This document shows positions 40,554 to 48,802 of a stretch of 64,000 nucleotides of DNA, piece by piece. Source of the stretch: Castellaniella sp040276065. Lineage in GTDB: Bacteria > Pseudomonadota > Gammaproteobacteria > Burkholderiales > Burkholderiaceae_B. The notes below the pieces were generated by a model. The model had not been told where the DNA came from. It ran no database searches and saw nothing but the letters and a program-made list of their open reading frames with translations. Positions within the stretch are counted from its first letter, which is position 1. Every line of letters starts with the position of its first letter. The position numbers and the translations under genes were made by a program. Location of the stretch: the NCBI RefSeq assembly GCF_040276065.1, contig NZ_JBELOI010000014.1:1-64000 (forward strand), in the 5' to 3' direction.

Positions 40554-42149
40554 ATGAAAAGATTCCCAGGATTTCTCAATGGCGGCCTGACGGCCTTGGC
40601 GCTCGTCGTGGCTTCGATAGCGGCGGTTCCCGTCGCGCATGCCGCAGGCACCACGCTCAAGTTTGTGCCCGAGGGCGATTTGCGCAGCCTCGATCCGATC
40701 TGGACGACGTCCGGGGTCACCCGCAGCTATGCGTATATGGTGTATGACCAGCTTTTCGCTCTGGATGATCAGTTTCGGCCGCAGCCGCAAATGGTGGATC
40801 AGTGGACGGTGAGCCCGGACAAGCTGCACTACCGCTTCACCTTGCGTGACGGTCTGAAGTGGCACGACGGCAAGCCGGTGCATTCCGCGGATTGCGTGGC
40901 GTCCATCGAGCGCTGGATGAAGCGCGATATTCTGGGCCAGTCCCTGGCCGAGGCCATCGACGAGATGAAGGTCGTCGACGACAAGACGTTCAGCATCGAT
41001 CTGAAATCGCCGTTTCCGTTGATGCTTGACGCTTTCGCCAAGCTGGCCGCGGGTGCCTTGTTCGTTATGCCGGAACGCATCGCCAAGACCGATCCAAACA
41101 CCCAGGTGGTGGAGTCGATCGGTTCAGGCCCGTTCCGCTTCGTCAAGTCGGAATGGGTCCCTGGATCCAAGGCGGTGTTCGAAAAGAATCCCGATTACGT
41201 TCCCCGCAATGAGCCGGTCAATTGGGGGGCGGGCGGCAAGGTTGCCAAGGTGGACCGTGTCGAGTGGATCTATATCCCGGACATGCAGACGGCGACGAAC
41301 GCGTTGCGTTCTGGGTCCGTGGACTGGGTGGCCAAGGTGCCGCAGGACTTGGTGCCCCAACTGGAGCGGGTCGAGGATGTGAACATCCGGGTCATCGATC
41401 CCTTCGGGAGCTGGGTCATCATGCGCTTCAATCACGAACAGCCGCCGTTCAATGACGAAAAGCTGCGCCAAGCGGTGCTGTGGGGCATGAACCAAAGCGA
41501 TTACATGACGGCGATCGCGGGTGAGGACCAGAAATACTGGCAGGCCTGCTACTCGTTCTACACCTGCAAGACACCGTTGTCGACGACGGCTGGGGCCGAG
41601 GCCCTGATGGGGCCGCGCGACTTGGTCAAGGCGAAGGCGCTCATCAAGGAGTCCTCGTACAAGGGAGAGAAGATCGTCATCATGTCGGCGACCGACATGA
41701 CCTTGTCCAACGCGTCGGCGTTGGTCACGGCCGATCTGTTCCGCAAGCTGGGGCTGAATGTTGACCTGCAATCCATGGATTGGGGCACTATGCAGCAGCG
41801 CCGCGCCTCCCATGCGGCCCCTGCCGATGGCGGGTGGAACGTGTTCTTCACCTATTTCAGCGCGGCTGACATGCTGAATCCAGCGCTCAATATTCCGCTT
41901 AGCAGCAATGGTGCCAAGTCGTGGGTGGGCTGGCCGGTGGATCCGAAGCTCGAGGCGATGAAGAACCAATGGCTGGTGGCCGAACCCGCGGTCCAGCAGG
42001 CGCTGGCGACCGATATCCAGATCGAGGCTTTCAAGAGCGTTCCTTATGTGCCCTTGGGGCAGTTCATGATCCCCACGGCGTATCGCAGCAACCTGCACGG
42101 TGTGATCGAGGCGCCCGAGGTGTTCATGTGGGCGGTGGAAAAGCGCTAG
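40554..42149 (+). CDS. Dpp-type substrate-binding protein (family 5), first system
   Basis: 531 residues, signal peptide (LTALALVVASIAAVPVAHAA). SBP family 5 features: LKFVPEGDLRSLDPIW, YRFTLRDGLKWHDGKPV, SADCVASIERW, GSGPFRFVKSEW. Binds a peptide-like or other organic ligand in the periplasm. First of the five-gene transporter 40554-46129. Confidence 0.9.
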   Translation: MKRFPGFLNGGLTALALVVASIAAVPVAHAAGTTLKFVPEGDLRSLDPIWTTSGVTRSYAYMVYDQLFALDDQFRPQPQMVDQWTVSPDKLHYRFTLRDGLKWHDGKPVHSADCVASIERWMKRDILGQSLAEAIDEMKVVDDKTFSIDLKSPFPLMLDAFAKLAAGALFVMPERIAKTDPNTQVVESIGSGPFRFVKSEWVPGSKAVFEKNPDYVPRNEPVNWGAGGKVAKVDRVEWIYIPDMQTATNALRSGSVDWVAKVPQDLVPQLERVEDVNIRVIDPFGSWVIMRFNHEQPPFNDEKLRQAVLWGMNQSDYMTAIAGEDQKYWQACYSFYTCKTPLSTTAGAEALMGPRDLVKAKALIKESSYKGEKIVIMSATDMTLSNASALVTADLFRKLGLNVDLQSMDWGTMQQRRASHAAPADGGWNVFFTYFSAADMLNPALNIPLSSNGAKSWVGWPVDPKLEAMKNQWLVAEPAVQQALATDIQIEAFKSVPYVPLGQFMIPTAYRSNLHGVIEAPEVFMWAVEKR

Positions 42150-42170
42150 GCTCGTTGGCGGATCGAACCC

Positions 42171-43112
42171 ATGTTTTCGTATGTCTTGCGCCGTCTGGCT
42201 GGATCGCTGCCCGTCATGGGGGTATTGGCCCTCCTGGTGTTCTCGCTGTTGTATTTGGCACCCGGAGACCCTGCCTTGATCATCGGGGGTGATCTGGCCA
42301 CCCCCAAGGACATCGCCGCGATCCGCGAGAACCTCGGCTTGAACGAGCCGTTCCTGTCGAGGTTCGGGTTGTGGGTTTCCGGGGTGGCTCAGGGGGACCT
42401 GGGCCGGTCGATCTTTACCGGCTTGCCGGTTTCGGAACTGATCCTGCAGCGGCTCGAGCCCACCATCGCCCTATTGGTGATGACCACGATTGTGGCCCTG
42501 GCGATCGCGATCCCGGCGGGGGTAATTGCTGCTCATCGCCCGGGCGGCTGGATCGACCGTCTGCTGATGGTGCTGTCGGTGCTGGGGTTCTCCCTGCCGT
42601 CGTTCGTGCTGGCCTACCTGCTTTTGCTGGGTTTTTCGGTAAAGAACGAATGGCTGCCTGTGTATGGCTATGTCAGCATCCGCGAGGGTGTCGTGCCTTT
42701 TCTCAGGCACATCTGCCTTCCCAGCCTGGCGCTCGGCCTGATTTATGCGTCGCTGATTGCACGCATCACGCGCGCCAGCATGTTGGAGGTCCTGGGTCAG
42801 GACTATATTCGGACCGCCCGGGCCAAGGGCGTGTCCACACTGCGGATGCTGTGGAGCCACGCCCTGCGCAACGCCTCGGTGCCCATTGTGACCGTGGTAG
42901 GAACGGGGCTGGGTCTGCTGATCAGCGGCGCGGTCGTGACGGAAACGGTCTTTGCGATTCCCGGCATCGGGCGCCTGACCGTCGATGCCGTGCTGCGGCG
43001 CGACTATCCCATCATCCAGGGAGTGACCTTGATGTTTTCCGCCGCCTACGTGTTGATCAATCTGCTCATTGACATCAGCTACACCATCATCGACCCACGC
43101 ATCAGGTATTGA
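42171..43112 (+). CDS. Dpp-type ABC permease, DppB-like (first system)
   Basis: 313 residues, six membrane helices. Start MFSYVLRRLAGSLPVMGVLALLV typical; loop GQDYIRTARAKGVSTLRMLWSHALRNASVP. End GVTLMFSAAYVLINLLIDISY and IIDPRIRY fits DppB family. Confidence 0.92.
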   Translation: MFSYVLRRLAGSLPVMGVLALLVFSLLYLAPGDPALIIGGDLATPKDIAAIRENLGLNEPFLSRFGLWVSGVAQGDLGRSIFTGLPVSELILQRLEPTIALLVMTTIVALAIAIPAGVIAAHRPGGWIDRLLMVLSVLGFSLPSFVLAYLLLLGFSVKNEWLPVYGYVSIREGVVPFLRHICLPSLALGLIYASLIARITRASMLEVLGQDYIRTARAKGVSTLRMLWSHALRNASVPIVTVVGTGLGLLISGAVVTETVFAIPGIGRLTVDAVLRRDYPIIQGVTLMFSAAYVLINLLIDISYTIIDPRIRY

Positions 43113-43113
43113 T

Positions 43114-44010
43114 ATGGCACATACTATGGAAGCGGCATTGGAGCCCGGGCCCGGCATCCGGGAGCATCGATCCATCGCCGCCCGGTCCATGGACTTCTTC
43201 GCTAGGCAGCCACTTGCCGCGGTCGGCGCTCTGTTGTTGGCCGCCATGGTGTTGGTCGCCGTGTGTGCGCCCTGGCTGGGTACCGTGGATCCCCAGGCGA
43301 TTTCCCCGGCGCGGCGCTTGCGGCCGCCTTCCGCGAGCTATTGGTTCGGCACCGACATGTATGGCAGGGACGTCTATAGCCGCTGTATGTACGGCGCGAG
43401 GATCTCATTGATCGTGGGCGGCGCGGTCGCGTTTCTGAGCATGGTGATCGGCTCTGTCATCGGCTTGGCCGCTGGATACAGCCGCGCCATCGATGCGGTC
43501 GTGACACGGGTCATGGACGCGCTGATGGCCATTCCCGACATCCTTCTTGCGATCTGCCTGATGGCTTTGACCCGGGCCGATATCCAGAACGTCATCCTCG
43601 CCATCACCATCACCCAGATTCCACGGGTCGTGCGCCTGGTGCGCAGCGTCACCCTATCGCTGCGGGAGCAGCTATTCGTGGAGGCGGCAGTCACCTCAGG
43701 GGCGACGTTCGTGCGTGTGCTGGCGCGTCATATCCTGCCGAATGCGATGGCTCCCCTTCTGGTGCAGGGTACCTATATTTGCGCCTCTGCCATGATCACC
43801 GAGGCGATCCTGAGCTTCATCGGCGCGGGCACGCCGCCCGAGGTCCCCAGTTGGGGGAACATGATGGCCGAGGGCCGCAGCCTGTTCCAGGCGGCTTACC
43901 ACATTATCCTCTTTCCCGGACTCCTGCTCGCGTCGGCTGTGCTGGCGGTCAACCTCGTGGGCGATGGACTGCGCGATACGCTCGACCCGCGACTCTCGAG
44001 GCGCTTATGA
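43114..44010 (+). CDS. Dpp-type ABC permease, DppC-like (first system)
   Basis: 298 residues from the ATG at 43114, two bases after the previous stop. Motifs WFGTDMYGRDVYSRCMYGARISL and the EAA-like FVEAAVTSGATFVRVLARHILPNAMAP; end DGLRDTLDPRLSRR. Channel partner of the DppB-like gene. Confidence 0.92.
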   Translation: MAHTMEAALEPGPGIREHRSIAARSMDFFARQPLAAVGALLLAAMVLVAVCAPWLGTVDPQAISPARRLRPPSASYWFGTDMYGRDVYSRCMYGARISLIVGGAVAFLSMVIGSVIGLAAGYSRAIDAVVTRVMDALMAIPDILLAICLMALTRADIQNVILAITITQIPRVVRLVRSVTLSLREQLFVEAAVTSGATFVRVLARHILPNAMAPLLVQGTYICASAMITEAILSFIGAGTPPEVPSWGNMMAEGRSLFQAAYHIILFPGLLLASAVLAVNLVGDGLRDTLDPRLSRRL

Positions 44011-45083
44011 GTGCACATGCGCGCATGACAACGGCATCGTCCATGCAGGGCCAACACATCGCACCGTCTCCGGCTGGCGGCGGGACGCCTGTTCTATTGA
44101 GCGTGCAGGGCCTGAGGACCTGTTTCTTTTCCGGAAAGGCGGCGTTGCCCGCTGTCGACGGGGTGTCCTTCGAGATGCGGGCCGGCGAAACCCTGGCCAT
44201 CGTCGGGGAGTCGGGCAGCGGCAAGAGCGTTACCGCGTTGTCGATTCTGCGCCTGATCCCTCCGGAGATCGGCAGGGTCGTGGCGGGTAGCGTGCGCTTT
44301 GCGGGCCGCAATCTTCTGGATCTCGGCGAGCGCGGCATGCGGCGCCTGCGGGGCAATGAGATCTCCATGATTTTCCAGGAACCGATGACTGCGCTCAACC
44401 CGGTGCACACCATCGGCCGCCAGTTGGGCGAGTCGTTGCGACTGCACCAGGGGCTGCGCGGGCGCGAGGCCAGGCGTCGCGCGGTGGAGTTGCTCGACAT
44501 GGTGCGCCTGTCTGAGGCGGCGCGCCGTGTGGATCAGTACCCGCACGAGCTGTCTGGCGGCATGCGACAGCGGGTCATGATCGCAATGGCCCTGGCCTGC
44601 AGGCCCAAACTGCTGATCGCCGACGAGCCAACGACCGCGCTAGATGTCACGATACAGGCGCAGATCCTGGACCTCATGCGGGAACTGGTCGAGGCGAACG
44701 ACACGACGGTCCTGCTGATCACGCACGACCTTGGCGTGGTTGCGGAGATGGCGAATCGCGTGCTGGTGATGTATGCGGGGCGCATCGTCGAGGAATCTAC
44801 GGTCGAGGCGATTTTCCGCCGACCTGGCCATCCCTATACGCGGGCGCTGTTGGCATCCATGCCCAGGTTGGGTTCGTCGTTGCGGGAAGATCCTCCTGGC
44901 CGGCTGCTCGAGCTGCCGGGTTCGATTCCTGCTTTGAGCGCGGACAGGGCGCCCGGCTGTGCGTTTGCGCCGCGCTGCGTATTCGCCACGGATCGTTGCC
45001 GGCGCGAGGAGCCACCGCTCGTGGAGCATGCCGCCGGCAGCCGCAGTGCGTGCTTTGAATGGGAGAAGGTATGCGGACCATGA
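44007..45083 (+). CDS. Dpp-type ABC ATPase, DppD-like (first system)
   Basis: 358 residues. Walker A GESGSGKSVTALS, signature LSGGMRQRVMIAMAL, Walker B LLIADEPTTALD, and an oligopeptide ATPase C-terminal Cys cluster (GCAFAPRCVFATDRCRREEPP). ATGA overlap with the permease. Confidence 0.92.
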   Translation: MSAHARMTTASSMQGQHIAPSPAGGGTPVLLSVQGLRTCFFSGKAALPAVDGVSFEMRAGETLAIVGESGSGKSVTALSILRLIPPEIGRVVAGSVRFAGRNLLDLGERGMRRLRGNEISMIFQEPMTALNPVHTIGRQLGESLRLHQGLRGREARRRAVELLDMVRLSEAARRVDQYPHELSGGMRQRVMIAMALACRPKLLIADEPTTALDVTIQAQILDLMRELVEANDTTVLLITHDLGVVAEMANRVLVMYAGRIVEESTVEAIFRRPGHPYTRALLASMPRLGSSLREDPPGRLLELPGSIPALSADRAPGCAFAPRCVFATDRCRREEPPLVEHAAGSRSACFEWEKVCGP

Positions 45084-46129
45084 CGCATGAACGGCATGAG
45101 GGCCCCCCTTTGCTGAGCTTAGAGGATGTGCGGACCTATTATCCCGTGCGCGGGAGGGGCCTGTTTGGGCCCAGGCAGGCCATCCATGCTGTGGATGGAA
45201 TCACATTGGCTATCCATCATAGAGAAACGCTGGGCCTGGTTGGTGAGTCGGGTAGCGGAAAATCCACGCTCGGCCGGACGATACTTGGGCTGGCGCCGCT
45301 GACGGCGGGGTCGATCCGCTTCGAGGGGCGCGAACTGGGTCGGCTTTCGCCCAAGGCGTGGCGCGGTTGTCGCCGGTCCTTGCAGATCGTGTTCCAGGAT
45401 CCCTTCGCCTCCCTGAATCCACGCATGACTGTCGAGCAGATCGTGGGCGAGCCCTTGAGGAATTTCAACATCGCGCGCGGCCCGGAGCTGCGGCGTCGGG
45501 TATTGGCCTTGATCGATCGGGTGGGTCTGCGCCAGGCGCATGCGGATCGGTATCCGCATGAGTTCTCCGGCGGCCAGCGCCAGCGTATCGGCATTGCCCG
45601 GGCACTGGCGCCCGAGCCCAGCCTGATCATATGCGACGAGCCGGTTTCGGCACTCGATGTTTCGGTGCAGGCCCAGATCGTGAATTTGCTGAGGGATTTG
45701 CAAGAGGAGCGCGGCGTGTCGCTCCTATTTATTGCGCACGACCTAGCTGTTGTTGAGAACATCAGCCAGCGGGTGGCGGTCATGTATCTGGGGAGGGTAA
45801 TGGAGGTCGGCCCGAGGAAAGCCATCTTTGGCGGTGCCGCCCACCCGTACACCCAGGCCCTGCTGTCCGCCGTGCCGGCGCCCGATCCGGGTGCTTCGAG
45901 GAATCGCGTGATCCTGTCGGGGGACATCCCCAGCGCGAGTGCGCCACCCAGTGGGTGCAGGTTCCGCACACGGTGCGTGCATGCTCATGCGCGGTGCGCC
46001 CGGGAGGAGCCCGTGCTCAGGGAACTCCATCCGGATCATTGGTCCGCCTGCCATCTGCACGATGATTCGCGCACCGGGGATATCGCCGCGGTCCGAGTCC
46101 CTATTGACGAAGCACAGCCCCTCTCGTAG
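45080..46129 (+). CDS. Dpp-type ABC ATPase, DppF-like (first system)
   Basis: 349 residues. Walker A GESGSGKSTLGRTILG, signature FSGGQRQRIGIARAL, Walker B LIICDEPVSALD; Cys cluster CRFRTRCVHAHARCAREEP. The ATG at 45080 overlaps the previous stop (ATGA) and has GGGAGAAGG ten bases upstream; ATGs at 45059 and 45071 are less likely. Confidence 0.9.
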   Translation: MTHERHEGPPLLSLEDVRTYYPVRGRGLFGPRQAIHAVDGITLAIHHRETLGLVGESGSGKSTLGRTILGLAPLTAGSIRFEGRELGRLSPKAWRGCRRSLQIVFQDPFASLNPRMTVEQIVGEPLRNFNIARGPELRRRVLALIDRVGLRQAHADRYPHEFSGGQRQRIGIARALAPEPSLIICDEPVSALDVSVQAQIVNLLRDLQEERGVSLLFIAHDLAVVENISQRVAVMYLGRVMEVGPRKAIFGGAAHPYTQALLSAVPAPDPGASRNRVILSGDIPSASAPPSGCRFRTRCVHAHARCAREEPVLRELHPDHWSACHLHDDSRTGDIAAVRVPIDEAQPLS

Positions 46130-46142
46130 ACTTTTAAATCAT

Positions 46143-46167
46143 TAGAACGTTATTCTAAATAATAGAA
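46143..46167. promoter_or_regulatory. operator-like site, three half-sites
   Basis: TAGAA-N5-TTCTA-N5-TAGAA, the most regular of four related sites. It ends four bases before the ATG at 46172, leaving no room for a Shine-Dalgarno sequence, so the transcript may be leaderless or start inside the site. Confidence 0.65.
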
Positions 46168-46171
46168 CTAT

Positions 46172-47404
46172 ATGAAGACAATTGCTGGTTCTCATGGCGC
46201 TCCGTCCACCGATGGTCCCCGGCCGGATCTGCCGCTGAAAGGTCTTCGGGTCGTCGAATTCTGTCAGATCGCGGCAGGACCATTCTGCGGAATGCTGTTG
46301 GCGGACTTCGGTGCGGAGGTCATCAAGATCGAGCCCCCGTCGGGCGATGGCCTGAGGCAGTGGCCTCCTTTGACTGGTGGTTTCTCGGAAAATTTCGCAT
46401 CGCTCAATCGAGGCAAGCAGTCAGCGGTCCTGGATCTGAAGCGTCCGGAAGGCCTGGAATTGGCGCGTACCCTGGTCCTGGATGCCGATGTGTTAGTAGA
46501 AAACAATCGTCCCGGCGTGATGGACCGCCTGGGGCTCGGATGGTCCTGGTTCTCGGCGCGCAAGCCGACTCTCGTCTATTGCTCCATCTCGGCATACGGG
46601 CAGACCGGCCCCCGATCGGGCGAGGGGGGCTTCGATCTGACGGTCCAGGCGGCGGCGGGGATCATGAGTGTGACTGGCGAGGCGGGTGCCGACCCGGTCA
46701 AGTGCGGCGTGCCGGTCTCCGATTTCACAGCGGGCCTGTATGCCGCGTATGCGATCGCCTCCATCGTGGCGCAGGTCCGGGCGGGCGGGCAGGGCGCGCA
46801 CCTCGATGTGCCGATGTTTTCCACCACGCTGGCCATCGCTGCCCTGCAGACCAGCGAATATTTCGGGACCGGGCGCAACCCCGCCCGGCTGGGGTCCGCG
46901 CACCCGAGGAATTCCCCCTATCAGGCGTATCGCGCCAGCGATGGCTGGTTCGTGATCGCGGCGGGCAATGATCGTTTGTGGCGCGCGGTTTGCCAAGTGG
47001 TCGAGCGCATGGACCTGGTCGAAGATCCGACGTTCGCGAGCCCTTCGCTGCGGGCCCTCAACCAGGTGGCGCTGACCGGAATCCTGAGCGAGCAGTTCAC
47101 GCGTGATTCCGTCGAGGCGTGGCTGTCCAAGTTCGAGCAGGCCGGGGTCCCGTCGTCGGCCATCAACGGATATGCCGAGGCGTTGGGCGACCGTCAGGCC
47201 GAGCACTTGGAATTGGTGCGGCCTATGGTGCTGCCTAACGACATTGCAACTTCGACGGTGGGATGCCCGATCCGTGTGAATGGCCGCGCTGTCGAAGTCC
47301 GGACCGAGGTGCCCGTCCTGGGCGAACACACCGACGCCTTGCGCGAGGCCAGCAGATCGGACCTGGACGAGCGGTGCGGCGGGGCACATGGAGGAAACAC
47401 ATGA
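46172..47404 (+). CDS. class III CoA-transferase family protein lacking the catalytic Asp
   Basis: 410 residues. N-terminal LRVVEFCQIAAGPFCGMLLADFGAEVIK and NRGKQSAVLDLK are standard. Where active members have an Asp (VDVSMxDA), this one reads LDVPMFSTT, with Ser. Either chemistry is altered or activity lost. It is followed by a thiol dioxygenase (ATGA overlap) and an enoyl-CoA hydratase-like gene. Confidence 0.85.
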   Translation: MKTIAGSHGAPSTDGPRPDLPLKGLRVVEFCQIAAGPFCGMLLADFGAEVIKIEPPSGDGLRQWPPLTGGFSENFASLNRGKQSAVLDLKRPEGLELARTLVLDADVLVENNRPGVMDRLGLGWSWFSARKPTLVYCSISAYGQTGPRSGEGGFDLTVQAAAGIMSVTGEAGADPVKCGVPVSDFTAGLYAAYAIASIVAQVRAGGQGAHLDVPMFSTTLAIAALQTSEYFGTGRNPARLGSAHPRNSPYQAYRASDGWFVIAAGNDRLWRAVCQVVERMDLVEDPTFASPSLRALNQVALTGILSEQFTRDSVEAWLSKFEQAGVPSSAINGYAEALGDRQAEHLELVRPMVLPNDIATSTVGCPIRVNGRAVEVRTEVPVLGEHTDALREASRSDLDERCGGAHGGNT

Positions 47405-48015
47405 CGTCGAAATCGATTGCGCCCTTGCGCACTTTCGTATCGGACATGACAAGGCTGGTGCAGGAAACCTCCGACGAGGCGGAACTGCTCGCTGAGTGCA
47501 GCCGCCTGATGGGGCCGCTGATCCGGACCGAGGCCTGGCTCCCGGAATTCTGCACCCGCCCTCATCCCGACCATTATCAGCAGTACCTGCTCCATGCCGA
47601 CCCTCTCGAGCGGTTTTCCGTGGTCAGTTTTGTCTGGGGCCCCGGCCAGCACACGCCGGTTCACGACCACACGGTCTGGGGAGTGATCGGAGTCCTTCGC
47701 GGTGCGGAGTCGAGTACGCGATATGCGCGAGCGGAGAGTGTACTGTCCCCCCTGGGCACGACGATCTTGCGGGCCGGAGAGATCGATACCGTCAGCCCGA
47801 CAATCGGCGACATCCATCGCGTGGCGAATGCTGTCGAGGGTGCCGCCTCGATCAGCATCCATGTCTATGGCGCCAATATTGGCGCCGTGAGCCGCCATGT
47901 GTTCGATCCCGACACAGGGGAGGCTCGATCGTTCATCTCGGGGTATGCCGCCGATGTGGTGCCGAACCTTTGGGACTGCTCCAAGCCCGGACCGGGCTGC
48001 CAAGGGGGGGTATAA
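47401..48015 (+). CDS. thiol dioxygenase (cysteine/3-mercaptopropionate dioxygenase type)
   Basis: 204 residues, cupin. The iron ligands are His88 and His90 (TPVHDHTVWG) and His139 (GDIHRVAN), the three-His site of cysteine-dioxygenase-type enzymes. They oxidise a thiol to sulfinate with O2. C-terminal end carries extra Cys (DCSKPGPGC). Overlaps the preceding gene by four bases. Next to a CoA-transferase and a hydratase it hints at degradation of an organosulfur acid. Confidence 0.82.
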   Translation: MTSKSIAPLRTFVSDMTRLVQETSDEAELLAECSRLMGPLIRTEAWLPEFCTRPHPDHYQQYLLHADPLERFSVVSFVWGPGQHTPVHDHTVWGVIGVLRGAESSTRYARAESVLSPLGTTILRAGEIDTVSPTIGDIHRVANAVEGAASISIHVYGANIGAVSRHVFDPDTGEARSFISGYAADVVPNLWDCSKPGPGCQGGV

Positions 48016-48018
48016 GTC

Positions 48019-48756
48019 GTGTATGCCGCGCATGCAGGCGTCGTAACGCTGACGCTAGACCGTCCTGATAAGGGCAATGCCCTGTCGCCGGATCTGGTGG
48101 CGGCCGTGTCCGATGGCTTGAAGTGTGCAGTCTCGGACCCGGCCATTCATACCCTGGTTCTGCGGGGTGAAGGCCGGAATTTCTGCACGGGCTTCGATCT
48201 ATCCGATCTGGACGAAGCCAGCGATGGCGATTTGTTGGACCGCTTTGTGAGGATCGAGCTGTTGCTGTCCGATCTATGGCATGCGCCGCTGCGCACTGTG
48301 GCGTTGGGACACGGTCAGGTCGTGGGAGCCGGGGCCGATCTGTTCGTGGCCTGCGATCTGCGTCTGGCCTTGGAAGGGACCCGTTTCCGATTCCCGGGTG
48401 CGGGATTCGGGCTGGTGCTGGGCACCCGCCGGCTGGCCGAGCGGGTGGGCGTCGAGCGGGCCTTGGCCTGGGTCGGCGGGAGTTGCGCGGTGGAGTGTTC
48501 AGAGGCCGTGGCGGGTGGCCTGGTCAGCCGGACGGTGACGGCTTTCGATGCCCGGGACTGGGCCCCACCCTCCGTGGATCGGCGGACCTTTGCCGCCTTG
48601 CGTGCGGCGGCGCGTCGGGATGAACGGGATCGCGACCTGGCGGCTTTGGTGCGATCGGCCGCGGGGGGAGAACTCCAGGGCCGGGTGCAAGCCTACCGTG
48701 ATCGCATGAAAGCGTTTCGAAAGCAGGACGGTGGATTTGCGCGGCCCCGGCAGTGA
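48019..48756 (+). CDS. enoyl-CoA hydratase/isomerase-family protein
   Basis: 245 residues from a GTG, three bases after the preceding stop. Crotonase-fold motifs VTLTLDRPDKGNAL, FCTGFDLSDL (oxyanion hole) and GQVVGAGADLFVACDLRLAL. The usual catalytic Glu positions are not obvious (AGFGLVLGTRRLAERVG), so the reaction is uncertain. Arg/Gln-rich tail. Confidence 0.82.
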   Translation: MYAAHAGVVTLTLDRPDKGNALSPDLVAAVSDGLKCAVSDPAIHTLVLRGEGRNFCTGFDLSDLDEASDGDLLDRFVRIELLLSDLWHAPLRTVALGHGQVVGAGADLFVACDLRLALEGTRFRFPGAGFGLVLGTRRLAERVGVERALAWVGGSCAVECSEAVAGGLVSRTVTAFDARDWAPPSVDRRTFAALRAAARRDERDRDLAALVRSAAGGELQGRVQAYRDRMKAFRKQDGGFARPRQ

Positions 48757-48802
48757 CCTTTGCGCAGGGGCGCCGAACAATCAAATAAACAGGAGACGAC
48801 AG

